NCBI RefSeq assembly: GCF_000221045.1
Contig: NC_015856.1
Location: 3,368,542 to 3,432,541 of the forward strand
DNA from: Collimonas fungivorans Ter331
GTDB lineage: Bacteria > Pseudomonadota > Gammaproteobacteria > Burkholderiales > Burkholderiaceae_D
Reading direction: 5' to 3'
DNA: 64,000 nt
Below are positions 8,370 through 20,281 of the stretch, piece by piece. The stretch's first letter is position 1. Every line of letters begins with the position of its first letter. The position numbers were made by a program, and so were the translations under genes. A model generated the notes under the pieces. The model worked only from the letters and a program-made list of their open reading frames with translations. It was not told where the DNA came from and did not search any database.

Positions 8370-8535
8370 GCGGTCCTATCCTTGGCGGTGGCTGATTTCA
8401 ACCCGGATCCCGCCGGCGCTTGCAGGAAAAACAGGCGCCGCGCGATTCCTGCGCCGGACTGATTTGCTTGAGCGCTCAAACCGGGCTTTCCACGCAATAC
8501 TTGCAAAAAATGCTTGATGCGTGTCCAATCGCCAT

Positions 8536-9618
8536 ATGAAAATTTCTCCTGCACTCCCCATATGGTCCATCGCGGCTCCGGTCGTCGGCTGGCTCTTGCT
8601 CGGCGGCGCGAGCTTTAATCTCGGCGGCGTTTATACGATATTGCTGGTGGCAGGCCTGCTCGGCAGCGTGCTGGCGGCGGTGTATCACGCCGAAGTGGTT
8701 GCGCACCGGGTCGGCGAACCGTACGGCACGCTGGTGCTGGCGCTGGCGGTGACCCTGATCGAAGTGGCGCTGATCGTCTCGCTGATGCTGGCCGGCGGCG
8801 AAGAAACCACGGGGCTGGCGCGCGACACCGTGTTTGCCGCCATCATGATCATCCTCAACGGCATTGTCGGCATCTGCCTGCTGGTCGGCGCCAGCCACCA
8901 CAAGGAACAGAGCTTCGGCCAGCTGGGCGTCAGCGCTTCGCTGGCGACGCTGGCGGCGATCGCGGTGCTGACGCTGGTGCTGCCCAACTACACCTCGACG
9001 GCAGTCGGTCCGTTCTACAGCGCCAGCCAGCTGGCGTTCATCGCCGTCATCTCGTTGATACTGTACGGCACCTTCGTGCTGGTGCAGACCGTGCGCCACC
9101 GCGACTACTTTTTACCGGCGGAAGCAGTCAACGACGAAGACGCCCACGCAGCGCCGCCGACGGTCAAGGTGGCGGCGATCAGCGGCGGGCTGCTGCTGGT
9201 TTGCCTGGGAGCGGTAGTGCTGCTGGCGAAATCGCTGGCGCCGGCCCTGGAAACCGCGGTGGCCAGCGTCGGCGCGCCCAAGACCCTGGTCGGCATCATC
9301 ATTGCCGCGGTGGTGCTGCTGCCGGAAGGGCTGGCCGCGGTGCGGGCCGCGCGCGCCAACCGCCTGCAGACCAGCCTCAACCTGGCGCTCGGGTCGGCGC
9401 TGGCCAGCATCGGCCTGACCATTCCGGCGGTGGCCATCGTCTCGCTCACCACCGGCTGGACCTTGTCGCTCGGCCTGGACGTCAAATCGACCGTGCTGTT
9501 GCTGCTGTCGTTCATCGTCGCCACGCTGTCGCTAGGCACTGGCCGCACCACGGTCATGCAAGGCACGGTGCACCTGGTGATTTTTGCGGTCTACCTGTTT
9601 ACCACTATCGTTCCTTGA
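8536..9618 (+). CDS. chaA: ChaA-type calcium/sodium:proton antiporter
   Basis: A 360-residue, almost wholly hydrophobic protein of the Ca2+/cation antiporter superfamily with about 11 membrane segments. Both alpha repeats are visible: GEPYGTLVLALAVTLIEVAL in the first half, and LLPEGLAAVRAARANRLQTS with LNLALGSALASIGLTIP in the second, each with the conserved membrane Glu. ChaA exports Na+ or Ca2+ in exchange for protons at alkaline pH. The ATG at 8536 is preferred over an in-frame GTG at 8521. A hairpin terminator follows directly. Confidence 0.88.
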   Translation: MKISPALPIWSIAAPVVGWLLLGGASFNLGGVYTILLVAGLLGSVLAAVYHAEVVAHRVGEPYGTLVLALAVTLIEVALIVSLMLAGGEETTGLARDTVFAAIMIILNGIVGICLLVGASHHKEQSFGQLGVSASLATLAAIAVLTLVLPNYTSTAVGPFYSASQLAFIAVISLILYGTFVLVQTVRHRDYFLPAEAVNDEDAHAAPPTVKVAAISGGLLLVCLGAVVLLAKSLAPALETAVASVGAPKTLVGIIIAAVVLLPEGLAAVRAARANRLQTSLNLALGSALASIGLTIPAVAIVSLTTGWTLSLGLDVKSTVLLLLSFIVATLSLGTGRTTVMQGTVHLVIFAVYLFTTIVP

Positions 9619-9627
9619 GTTAAAGAC

Positions 9628-9655
9628 CGGAGCTGGCCCGCCAGTTCCGGATTTC
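9628..9655 (+). terminator. Probable intrinsic terminator of chaA
   Basis: Arms CCGGAGCTGG (9628-9637) and CCAGTTCCGG (9641-9650) form a stem with one G-T wobble and a CCCG/GCC loop, followed by a short ATTTCC run. It starts 10 bases after the chaA stop. Confidence 0.6.
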
Positions 9656-9708
9656 CTGCACCAATCGGCATCATTGCTACGCTGGCCATCGCGCTGCAGC
9701 ATTGGGCG

Positions 9709-9723
9709 GCACCATACTGGTGC
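9709..9723. promoter_or_regulatory. Candidate NtrC enhancer site upstream of urtA
   Basis: The sequence GCACC-ATACT-GGTGC is a perfect dyad matching the core of the known NtrC site TGCACC-N5-GGTGCA. It lies about 150 bases upstream of the start expected from the sigma54-type promoter at 9847, within normal enhancer distance. A weaker half-site (TGCACCAATCG) lies at 9658-9668 and another GCACCAAAAT at 9733-9742. Assignment is by motif and by the nitrogen function of the operon. Confidence 0.55.
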
Positions 9724-9846
9724 GCCTATCCCGCACCAAAATCCCGTCTCACCAAATATGGGCGCCGCCTTTCTCGCTTGCGCCAATATTGCTCCAAATC
9801 CCAATAGTTCTCGCTGAATCCGGCGCACGGCGCCGCCGCTCCTCAC

Positions 9847-9862
9847 TGGCATGCATTCTGCT
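9847..9862 (+). promoter_or_regulatory. Candidate sigma54 (-24/-12) promoter of the urt-ure operon
   Basis: TGGCATGCATTCTGCT has the obligate GG and GC doublets separated by exactly 10 bases and matches TGGCAC-N5-TTGCW with two differences. Transcription would start near 9873, giving an untranslated leader of about 90 bases before the urtA ATG. Together with the NtrC-like dyad at 9709-9723 it implies induction under nitrogen limitation. Confidence 0.55.
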
Positions 9863-9965
9863 AATGACATTGTGTAATCAACGCATCCCCGTCCCAGGTT
9901 TGCCGCGTGCTTTCTTTACTCGTGTTTTTTCTGTTTTTTATAACTCACTACCGGAGGAGAAATTC

Positions 9966-11219
9966 ATGTCACGTCGCACCGTTCTGAAAGCTACCGCACT
10001 CGGCGCTTTCGCCTTGGCCGCCAGCGCATGGCTGCCGTCTGCCTTTGCCGCGGACACCATCAAGGTCGGCATCCTGCATTCATTATCGGGCACCATGGCT
10101 ATCTCCGAAACTTCGCTCAAGGATGTAGCCTTGATGGCGATCGAAGAGATCAATGCCAACGGCGGCGTGATGGGCAAGAAACTGGAACCGGTGGTGGTCG
10201 ATCCGGCCTCCAACTGGCCGCTGTTTGCGGAAAAGGCGCGCCAGCTGATTTCGCAGGACAAGGTATCGGTAGTGTTCGGCTGCTGGACTTCGGTCTCGCG
10301 CAAATCGGTGCTGCCGGTATTCAAGGAGCTCAACAGCCTGTTGTTCTATCCGGTGCAGTATGAAGGCGAAGAACTGGAAAAGAACGTGTTCTACACCGGC
10401 GCCGCGCCTAACCAGCAAGCGATCCCGGCGACTGAATACCTGATGTCGAAAGAAGGCGGCGGCGCCAAGCGCTTCGTGCTGCTGGGCACCGACTACGTGT
10501 ATCCGCGCACCACCAACAAGATCCTGCGCTCCTTCCTGCACAGCAAGGGCGTGAAAGATGCGGATATCGACGAAGTTTACACACCGTTCGGTCACTCCGA
10601 TTACCAGACCATCGTCGCCAACATCAAGAAGTTCTCCGCCGGCGGCAAGACCGCGGTGATCTCGACCATCAACGGCGATTCCAACGTGCCGTTCTACAAG
10701 GAACTAGGCAACGCCGGCCTGAAGGCAACCGATGTGCCGGTGGTAGCGTTCTCGGTGGGTGAAGAAGAATTGCGCGGTGTCGACGCCAAGCCGCTGGTGG
10801 GTCACCTGGCTGCATGGAATTATTTCGAGTCGGTGAAGAACCCGGTCAACACTGCTTTCATCAAGAAATGGAAAGCCTACGCCGTCGCCAAGAAATTGCC
10901 GAACGCCAGCACCGTGGTCACCAACGATCCGATGGAAGCGACCTATGTCGGCATCTATATGTGGAAACAGGCTGTGGAAAAAGCCAAGTCGACAGACACC
11001 GATAAAGTCATCGCCGCCATGTCCGGCCAAAAGTTCAAGGCGCCGTCCGGCTATGAACTGGAAATGGACGCAACCAACCACCACCTGCACAAACCGGTAA
11101 TGATCGGCGAAATCAAGGCTGACGGACAGTTCAACGTCGTCAACAAAACCAAGACCACGATCCGTGCGCAGCCTTGGAGTCCGTATATCCCGGGTAATGA
11201 AGGCAAGCAGAAGCTGTAA
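9966..11219 (+). CDS. urtA: Urea ABC transporter, substrate-binding protein UrtA
   Basis: A 417-residue periplasmic binding protein of the amide/urea branch of the Leu/Ile/Val family. The N-terminus (MSRRTVLKATALGAFALA, cleavage after SAFA) carries a twin-arginine-like SRRTVLK motif, suggesting Tat export. The mature part starts ADTIKVGILHSLSGTMAISE, typical of UrtA. The ATG at 9966 is fixed by GGAGGAG upstream; the open frame runs further back but over promoter sequence. It delivers urea to the UrtBC permease and is first in the operon. Confidence 0.95.
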   Translation: MSRRTVLKATALGAFALAASAWLPSAFAADTIKVGILHSLSGTMAISETSLKDVALMAIEEINANGGVMGKKLEPVVVDPASNWPLFAEKARQLISQDKVSVVFGCWTSVSRKSVLPVFKELNSLLFYPVQYEGEELEKNVFYTGAAPNQQAIPATEYLMSKEGGGAKRFVLLGTDYVYPRTTNKILRSFLHSKGVKDADIDEVYTPFGHSDYQTIVANIKKFSAGGKTAVISTINGDSNVPFYKELGNAGLKATDVPVVAFSVGEEELRGVDAKPLVGHLAAWNYFESVKNPVNTAFIKKWKAYAVAKKLPNASTVVTNDPMEATYVGIYMWKQAVEKAKSTDTDKVIAAMSGQKFKAPSGYELEMDATNHHLHKPVMIGEIKADGQFNVVNKTKTTIRAQPWSPYIPGNEGKQKL

Positions 11220-11231
11220 CCCGAGTATTCG

Positions 11232-11300
11232 GTAGGGTGGGCACGGTTTTTGTGCCCACGCGTATCAACAGCGTGGGCACAAAAACCGTGCCCACCCTAC
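11232..11300. repeat. Double palindromic (REP/BIME-like) repeat between urtA and urtB
   Basis: Two perfectly complementary 30-base arms (11232-11261 and 11271-11300) flank a 9-base loop. Each arm is itself a small hairpin (GTGGGCAC and GTGCCCAC around GGTTTTT), so the unit is two inverted palindromes head to head. This is the architecture of bacterial interspersed REP elements. It starts 12 bases after the urtA stop and could stabilise the urtA mRNA or reduce read-through into urtB (inference). Confidence 0.8.
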
Positions 11301-11376
11301 ATGCAGTGCTCAATTAAGCAAGTGCCATTCAACTCTGCCTCCATTTAACTGCTTTCAGGTGGCGCTAAACAGACTA

Positions 11377-12981
11377 ATGAAAATCTCAAGAAAAATTCTT
11401 CTCATTGCAAGTTTGTGCCTGCACATCACGCTGGCGCACGCCAAGATCGATCCGGCGCTGCTCAAGCCGCTGGCTGGCGACGATCCTGACGCGCGCATTG
11501 TTGCGGTCAACCAGATCGCGGCGCTGGCCAACGATGATGCGCTGAAGATTCTCAATGCCTTGAATACCGACGCCCTGTACGCCCGACCCGACGGCACGGT
11601 GCTGATTGTCGGCGACACCCAGGCGTTCAATCCCGCCACCGACCAGACTTTGGCGACTCCCGACGATGCAGAGGGCATCAGCGTCAACAACCGCCTGCGC
11701 GGCGTAGTCGAGGGCGCGCTGTCCGGCCTGAAGCTGTTTTCGGCCAACCGCAACCAACGCATGAGCGCTGCCACCGAACTGATAAAAACTGCCGACCCGG
11801 CGCAAATCCCGCTGGTCAGCAAAGCCCTGCACCAGGAAAGCGATCCTGAAATCCAGGCCGTGCTGCAGCAGGTGATCGCCACCGCCAACCTGCACTCGGC
11901 CGACGCCGCCACCCGCAAGGCCGCGGTGCAAACCCTGGCCGGCAGCACCAACGCCAACCTGCGCCCGGCGCTGCAAAACCTGCTCAACAAGAATCCCGAC
12001 GGCAGTTACATCGAACCCGATCCGGCAGTGCGCATCGAAGCGGTACGCACCCTCGGCGTGCTGGACCGCCATCTGGCCACCGTCGACTTCATCGGCAAGG
12101 TGTTCTACGGCATTTCGCTCGGCAGCGTGCTGCTGCTGGCCGCGCTCGGGCTGGCCATCACGTTCGGCCTGATGGGCATCATCAACATGGCGCATGGCGA
12201 ACTGCTGATGATAGGCGCCTACACCACCTATGTCTGCCAGTTGCTATTCCGCCAGTATTTCCCGGGCGCGCTGGACGGCTACTTGCTGGTCGCGCTGCCG
12301 GCCGCCTTCATCGTCACCGCCGCCGTCGGCATCGTGCTGGAGCGGCTGGTGCTGCGCTGGCTGTACGGCCGGCCGCTGGAAACCCTGCTTTGCACCTGGG
12401 GCATCAGCCTGATGCTGATGCAGCTGGTGCGTTCCATCTTCGGCGCCCAGAACGTCGAAGTCGCCAACCCCAGCTGGATGTCGGGCGGCGTCACCGTGCT
12501 CGGTTCGCTGGTGCTGTCGTATAACCGCATCGTGATCATTTTCTTCGCGCTGTTCGTCGTGCTGGCGGTGTGGCTGATCCTGAACAAGACCCGGCTCGGC
12601 CTGTTCGTGCGGGCGGTCATGCAGAACCGCCGCATGGCGTCCTGCGTCGGCGTCTCGACCGGCAAGATCGACATGATGACTTTCGGCCTCGGCTGCGGCA
12701 TCGCTGGCCTCGGCGGCGTGGCGCTGTCGCAGCTCGGCAATGTCGGCCCGGACCTGGGGCAAGGCTATATCGTCGACTCTTTCATGGTGGTGGTGCTGGG
12801 CGGCGTCGGCCAGCTGGCCGGCACCGTGATTGCCGCCTTCGGCCTGGGCGAAGTCAACAAATTCCTGGAGCCGGTGGCCGGCGCAGTGCTGGCCAAGATC
12901 GCCATCCTGGTATTCATCATCGTCTTCATTCAAAAACGTCCGCAAGGCCTGTTTGCACTGAAAGGCAGGAGCGTCGAATGA
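11377..12981 (+). CDS. urtB: Urea ABC transporter, permease UrtB
   Basis: A 534-residue permease. A signal-like N-terminus (MKISRKILLIASLCLHITLA) is followed by about 210 soluble residues with HEAT-like helical character (IPLVSKALHQESDPEIQAVL, LRPALQNLLNKNPDGSYIEP). The LivH-type membrane domain then begins near GKVFYGISLGSVLLLAALGL. The long N-terminal extension is characteristic of UrtB as opposed to LivH. The ATG at 11377 is chosen so that the signal sequence is N-terminal; the frame opens slightly upstream at 11359. ATGA overlap with urtC. Confidence 0.93.
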   Translation: MKISRKILLIASLCLHITLAHAKIDPALLKPLAGDDPDARIVAVNQIAALANDDALKILNALNTDALYARPDGTVLIVGDTQAFNPATDQTLATPDDAEGISVNNRLRGVVEGALSGLKLFSANRNQRMSAATELIKTADPAQIPLVSKALHQESDPEIQAVLQQVIATANLHSADAATRKAAVQTLAGSTNANLRPALQNLLNKNPDGSYIEPDPAVRIEAVRTLGVLDRHLATVDFIGKVFYGISLGSVLLLAALGLAITFGLMGIINMAHGELLMIGAYTTYVCQLLFRQYFPGALDGYLLVALPAAFIVTAAVGIVLERLVLRWLYGRPLETLLCTWGISLMLMQLVRSIFGAQNVEVANPSWMSGGVTVLGSLVLSYNRIVIIFFALFVVLAVWLILNKTRLGLFVRAVMQNRRMASCVGVSTGKIDMMTFGLGCGIAGLGGVALSQLGNVGPDLGQGYIVDSFMVVVLGGVGQLAGTVIAAFGLGEVNKFLEPVAGAVLAKIAILVFIIVFIQKRPQGLFALKGRSVE

Positions 12982-14119
12982 GCACAACAACTATCCCGGC
13001 ACCTACCCTGCAGCAAATCGCGGCGGCGAAGACGCCTTTGTTCTCGCGCCCGGCCTGGAGCGGCATCATCTTCTGCAGCGTGATCCTGGCCTTGCTGCCG
13101 GTGCTCAACCTGCTCTTCCCTGCCGGCCATGTGCTGCACATTTCCAGCTACACGGTAGCCCTGGTCGGCAAGTTCATGTGCTACGCCATGGCGGCGCTGG
13201 CGCTCGACCTGGTGTGGGGCTACACCGGCATCCTGTCGCTCGGCCACGGCGTGTTCTTTGCGCTGGGCGGCTATGCCCACGGCATGTACCTGATGCGGGC
13301 CATTGGCCGCGACGGCGTCTACCAGAGCAACCTGCCCGATTTCATGGTGTTCCTCGACTGGAAAACCTATCCCTGGTTCTGGTCGCTGACCGACCACTTC
13401 TGGTACTGCATGGCGCTGGTGGTGCTGGTGCCGGGCGTGCTGGCTTTTGTATTCGGCTATTTCGCCTTCCGTTCGCGCATCAAGGGCGTGTATTTCTCCA
13501 TCATCACGCAAGCCATGACCTTCGCCTTCATGCTGCTGTTCTTCCGCAACAATACCGGTTTCGGCGGCAACAACGGCTTCACCGATTTCAAGCGCATCCT
13601 CGGTTATTCGATCACGGCGCCGTCGACCAAGGCAGTGCTGTACCTGATCACGCTGGCATTTCTGCTCGGCGCCCTGCTGCTGTGCCGCTGGATCGTCACT
13701 TCCAAGCTGGGGCGCGTGCTGCAGGCGGTGCGCGATTCGGAATCGCGCCTGATGTTCATCGGCTACAACCCGCTCTGGTTCAAGCTGTTCGTGTGGACCT
13801 TGTCGGCCGTGTTGTGCGGCATTGCCGGCGCCCTGTATGTGCCGCAGGTCGGCATCATCAACCCGTCCGAGATGTCGCCGGCGAATTCGATCGAAATGGT
13901 GATCTGGGCCGCGGTCGGCGGCCGCGGTTCGCTGCTGGGGCCGATCATCGGCGCCTTCTCGGTGAACGGCTTGAAGAGCTGGTTCACCGGCGCCTTTCCC
14001 GATTTGTGGCTATATGCGCTGGGCTTGATTTTCATCCTGGTCACGCTGTTCATGCCGCAGGGGATCCTGGGCCTGGCCGACAAGCTGAAAATCAGATTCA
14101 AGAGCGGCAAGGAGAGAGC

Positions 14120-14123
<4 letters not shown>
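12978..14123 (+). CDS. urtC: Urea ABC transporter, permease UrtC
   Basis: A 381-residue LivM-type permease with about ten membrane helices. Conserved stretches include LVWGYTGILSLGHGVFFALG, FGYFAFRSRIKGVYFSIITQ and IWAAVGGRGSLLGPIIGAFS. It pairs with UrtB to form the urea channel. Its ATG overlaps the urtB stop and its TGA overlaps the urtD ATG, so the three products are translationally coupled. The open frame begins earlier (12570), but that part is the shadow of urtB. Confidence 0.95.
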
Positions 14124-14986
<863 letters not shown>

Positions 14987-14992
14987 AAGATC

Positions 14993-15691
14993 ATGCTCAA
15001 CGTTGAACAACTGAACCAGTATTACGGCTCCTCGCATACCCTGCGCGGTGTCTCGCTGTCCCTGGAAAAAGGCAAGTGCCTGGCGCTGCTGGGCCGCAAC
15101 GGCGTCGGCAAGACCACCCTGCTGAAATGCCTGATGGGCGTGCTGCCCAGCGCCAGCGGCAAGGTGACGCTGGAAGGCCGCGACATCACCAGCCTCAAGC
15201 CGCACCAGCGCGCCGCGCTCGGCATTGCCTACGTGCCGCAGGGACGAGAAATCTTCGCCCGCCTGTCGGTGGAAGAAAACCTGCTGATGGGCATGGCCAC
15301 CAAATCGGGCAAGAAGGCTTTGCTGATCAAGGATGAAGTCTACGAACTGTTCCCGGTGCTGAAAGAAATGCTGCAGCGGCGCGGCGGCGACCTGTCCGGC
15401 GGCCAGCAGCAGCAGCTGGCGATCGCACGCGCCTTGCTGGCCGAGCCCAAGCTGATCATCCTGGACGAGCCGACCGAAGGCATCCAGCCCTCCATCATCA
15501 AGGACATCGGAAGAGTGATCCGCCTGCTGCGCGAACGCGGCGACATCGGCATCTTGCTGTGCGAACAGTACTTCCATTTTGCGCGTGACTTGGCAGACAA
15601 CTTTGTGGTGCTGTCGCGCGGCGAAGTGGTGGCCGCCGGCAGCCAGGAGAGCATGGATGACGACAGCGTGAAACGGCACTTGGCGGTATAG
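14993..15691 (+). CDS. urtE: Urea ABC transporter, ATPase UrtE
   Basis: A 232-residue LivF-type ATPase with Walker A GRNGVGKTTLL, signature LSGGQQQQLAIARAL and Walker B LIILDEPTEGIQPSI; the EGIQPSII stretch is typical of UrtE. It begins 6 bases after urtD and ends 6 bases before ureD, so importer and urease genes form one transcription unit. Confidence 0.95.
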   Translation: MLNVEQLNQYYGSSHTLRGVSLSLEKGKCLALLGRNGVGKTTLLKCLMGVLPSASGKVTLEGRDITSLKPHQRAALGIAYVPQGREIFARLSVEENLLMGMATKSGKKALLIKDEVYELFPVLKEMLQRRGGDLSGGQQQQLAIARALLAEPKLIILDEPTEGIQPSIIKDIGRVIRLLRERGDIGILLCEQYFHFARDLADNFVVLSRGEVVAAGSQESMDDDSVKRHLAV

Positions 15692-15697
15692 TGCCCC

Positions 15698-16618
15698 ATG
15701 GATAATTTCACCGCCCAGCCCATGCCGGCGAGCGCCGAGCTTGCCCTGCCCGCGACTTTGCCCCCGATTTTGTCCGAACCGGTGCGGGGCGCCGACAACC
15801 AGGCCTGGCTATCGCTGCGCTTTGCCGACGACCGAGGCACCACGCGCCTGCTGGACCGCGCCCATTACGGCCCCTTGCGCGTACAAAAGGCGCTCTATCC
15901 GGAACATCCCTCGATCTGCCACGCCATCATCGTCCATCCGCCCGGCGGCGTGGTCGGCGGCGACCAGCTGACCATCAAGGCCGGCGTCGGCGCCGGCGCC
16001 CACGCTTTCCTCACCACGCCCGGCGCCGCCAAGTGGTACCAGGCCAACGGCAAGCTGTCGCAGCAGCAGGTCAGGCTGCAGCTTGCCGATTCGGCAACGC
16101 TGGAATGGCTGCCGCAGGAAACCATTTTTTTCGACCAGGCCGAGGTTGCGCTGACCCATGAAGTCGAACTGCAAGGCGAAGCCCGCTACATCGGCGGCGA
16201 GATCCTGTGCTTCGGCCGCACCGCGTCGGGTGAAACATTCAACCGCGGCCGCATCTCGCAGCAAACCAGCATCCGCCGCGACGGCAAATTGTTATGGTTT
16301 GAACAAGGCATGCTGAGCGGCGGCAGCGCGGCCATGCACAACCGCCTTGGATTGGCGGGCTGCACCGTGTGCGCTACCCTGATGGTGGCCGGAAAGCCGT
16401 TTTCCGCAAGCTTGGTGCAGCAGCTGCGCGAACTCGCCAGCCAGCTGGCGGGAGAGCGGGCCAGCGTCGGCGCGAGCCAGCTGAAGTCGGTCCTGGTGCT
16501 GCGCCACCTGGGACATTCCAGCGAACTGGCGCGGCAGTGGATGATGCAAGCCTGGCAGCTGATCCGCCCGCAACTGCTTGGACATGAAGCATTAATACCG
16601 CGTATCTGGAACACATGA
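15698..16618 (+). CDS. ureD: Urease accessory protein UreD
   Basis: A 306-residue UreD (UreH) scaffold protein. Recognisable blocks are PEHPSICHAIIVHPPGGVVG with GDQLTIKAGVGAGAHAFLTT, and LEWLPQETIFFDQAEV. UreD binds apo-urease and, with UreF and UreG, forms the GTP-dependent complex that carbamylates the active-site lysine and inserts two nickel ions. It lies between urtE and ureA, the usual ureDABC order. Confidence 0.95.
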   Translation: MDNFTAQPMPASAELALPATLPPILSEPVRGADNQAWLSLRFADDRGTTRLLDRAHYGPLRVQKALYPEHPSICHAIIVHPPGGVVGGDQLTIKAGVGAGAHAFLTTPGAAKWYQANGKLSQQQVRLQLADSATLEWLPQETIFFDQAEVALTHEVELQGEARYIGGEILCFGRTASGETFNRGRISQQTSIRRDGKLLWFEQGMLSGGSAAMHNRLGLAGCTVCATLMVAGKPFSASLVQQLRELASQLAGERASVGASQLKSVLVLRHLGHSSELARQWMMQAWQLIRPQLLGHEALIPRIWNT

Positions 16619-16658
16619 ATCGACACCACCAACGTCATAGAAAAGAAAGAAAAGCCAC

Positions 16659-16961
16659 ATGGACCTGACGCCAAGAGAAAAAGACAAGCTGCTGATCTTC
16701 ACCGCCGGCCTGCTGGCGGAACGACGTTTGGCGCGCGGCCTGAAGCTGAACTATCCGGAAGCGATCGCCCTGATCAGCGCCGCCATCATGGAAGGCGCAC
16801 GCGACGGCAAGAGCGTCGCCGAGCTGATGTCCTACGGCAGCAAGATCCTGACGCGGGCCGACGTGATGGAGGGCATCGCCGAAATGATTCCCGACATCCA
16901 GGTCGAGGCGACCTTCCCGGACGGCAGCAAGCTGGTCACCGTACATCACCCCATTCCCTAG
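16659..16961 (+). CDS. ureA: Urease gamma subunit UreA
   Basis: Encodes 100 residues, the standard length of the separate gamma subunit. [20 protein letters not shown] and the C-terminal [18 protein letters not shown] are hallmark ends. It forms part of the (alpha-beta-gamma)3 urease, which hydrolyses urea to ammonia and carbamate in the cytoplasm. Confidence 0.97.
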   Translation: MDLTPREKDKLLIFTAGLLAERRLARGLKLNYPEAIALISAAIMEGARDGKSVAELMSYGSKILTRADVMEGIAEMIPDIQVEATFPDGSKLVTVHHPIP

Positions 16962-16975
16962 ACTGGAGCAGCCCC

Positions 16976-17295
16976 ATGATCCCAGGAGAAATGCAGATCC
17001 AGAGCGGCGACATCGAACTCAATGTCGGCCGCCGCTGCAACAGCGTCACCGTCGCCAACAGCGGCGACCGGCCGATCCAGATCGGCTCGCATTTTCATTT
17101 TTACGAAGTCAACCCGGCCCTGCTGTTCGAGCGCGAGGATGCCTACGGCATGCGGCTCAACATCGCGGCCGGCACCGCGGTGCGTTTCGAGCCGGGCCAG
17201 AAACGCACGGTGGAACTGGTGGAACTTGCGGGCGACCGCATCGTCTACGGCTTCAACGGCAAGGTCATGGGTGCATTGACGAAACGGGCAAAATT

Positions 17296-17299
<4 letters not shown>
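16976..17299 (+). CDS. ureB: Urease beta subunit UreB
   Basis: Encodes 107 residues, beginning [19 protein letters not shown] and containing [19 protein letters not shown] and [20 protein letters not shown], all diagnostic for the urease beta subunit. It starts 14 bases after ureA and overlaps the ureC ATG by 4 bases, coupling production of the three structural subunits. Confidence 0.97.
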
Positions 17300-18999
<1,700 letters not shown>

Positions 19000-19020
19000 T
19001 TTTATGGCGACGAAAGCAAG

Positions 19021-19551
19021 ATGTTAATCCTCAACACAAAAGTAGAACACGCCGACCTGATCGAAGGCGAGCTGGTCTTGCCCTATGAACTGCGCGAGAA
19101 AAGCCGCCTGTGCGCGGCCTTGAGCAGCGGCGAGGAAGTAGGCGTATTCACGGTGCGCGGCACCGTGCTGCGCCACGGCGACCTGCTCAAGGGCAGCGAC
19201 GACGGCGGCCAGGAACGCGTGGTCAGGATCATGGCGGCAGCGGAAGCGACTTACCGCATCGAGTGCGCCAGTCCGCACGCCCTGCTGCGCTGCGCTTTCC
19301 ACCTGGGCAACCGCCACACCCAGGCCCATGTCGGCGACGGTTTCCTGCGCATACGCAAGGACGCGGTGCTGAAAGAAATGCTGCAGGGACTGCAGGCTAC
19401 GGTCACCGAGGAACAGGCGGCGTTCGAGCCGGAATCGGGAGCCTACGGCGGCGGCCACCACCATCATCACGACGGCTTGCTGGCGCCAGTGCCGCTGCGC
19501 CAGAAAATCCACCGGCCCAGCGACGAGCCCGACCGCGAGCCCGGCGCCTGA
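19021..19551 (+). CDS. ureE: Urease nickel chaperone UreE
   Basis: A 176-residue metallochaperone. The N-terminal peptide-binding domain runs from MLILNTKVEHADLIEGELV; the C-terminal domain has HLGNRHTQAHVGDGFLRIRK with the interface metal-binding His. A Gly/His-rich tail (GGGHHHHHDG) gives extra nickel-binding capacity. It passes Ni2+ to the UreDFG complex. Position 21 bases after ureC fits the operon. Confidence 0.95.
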   Translation: MLILNTKVEHADLIEGELVLPYELREKSRLCAALSSGEEVGVFTVRGTVLRHGDLLKGSDDGGQERVVRIMAAAEATYRIECASPHALLRCAFHLGNRHTQAHVGDGFLRIRKDAVLKEMLQGLQATVTEEQAAFEPESGAYGGGHHHHHDGLLAPVPLRQKIHRPSDEPDREPGA

Positions 19552-19565
19552 GCCTGGCAGACAAG

Positions 19566-20246
19566 ATGAACGCAACCGCGCTGCTCCATCTGCTGCAACT
19601 GGCCAGCCCGTCGTTGCCGATCGGCGCCTACAGCTATTCGCAGGGGCTGGAAACGGCCATCGACAAGGGCTGGGTCAAGGATCCGGAATCGGCGCGCGGC
19701 TGGATCTGCAACAACCTGCAGCAAATAGTGGCGCTATTCGAGGCGCCCGTCTTGTGGCGCCTGCTGCAAGCATTCGAAAGCCGCGACGGCGCCGCCGTGG
19801 CGTTATGGACTGAACGCTTCATCGCGGCGCGCGACACGGCCGAGTTCCGCGCCGAAACCATACAGATGGGATATTCGCTGGGCAAGCTGGCGATCGAATT
19901 GCAGGTAGGCGACGCCGCCCTGCTGGCGATCCTGCAGGCCCAGCCGGAACTGCCGTTGCCGACCGCCTACGCCTATGCCGCGGTAGCGCTGCAGGTGCCG
20001 CACGAAGCGGCGTTGCTGGGCATGCTGTTTTCCTGGGCGGAAAACCAGGTGCTGGTATGCGTCAAGTCGATCCCGCTAGGCCAGGTTGCGGGCCAGCGCC
20101 TGCTGCTGTCGTTGCAGGCAGAACTGCAGCTGGCGGCGCAGCAGGCGCAGGAACTGGCCGACCATGAACTGTCGAACTGGGCGCCGGGCCTGTCGTTGCT
20201 GTCGATGCAGCATGAAGAACAATACAGCCGCCTGTATCGCTCCTGA
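19566..20246 (+). CDS. ureF: Urease accessory protein UreF
   Basis: A 226-residue all-helical UreF, recognised by LHLLQLASPSLPIGAYSYSQ and GLETAIDKGWVKD near the start and by IPLGQVAGQRLLLSLQ later. UreF links UreD to UreG and acts as checkpoint of the GTPase during nickel insertion. The ATG at 19566 lies 14 bases after ureE; the frame is open upstream but there it only shadows ureE. Confidence 0.94.
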   Translation: MNATALLHLLQLASPSLPIGAYSYSQGLETAIDKGWVKDPESARGWICNNLQQIVALFEAPVLWRLLQAFESRDGAAVALWTERFIAARDTAEFRAETIQMGYSLGKLAIELQVGDAALLAILQAQPELPLPTAYAYAAVALQVPHEAALLGMLFSWAENQVLVCVKSIPLGQVAGQRLLLSLQAELQLAAQQAQELADHELSNWAPGLSLLSMQHEEQYSRLYRS

Positions 20247-20281
20247 AACCAAACATTCACTATTTTTAAGCAGGCATCCAA

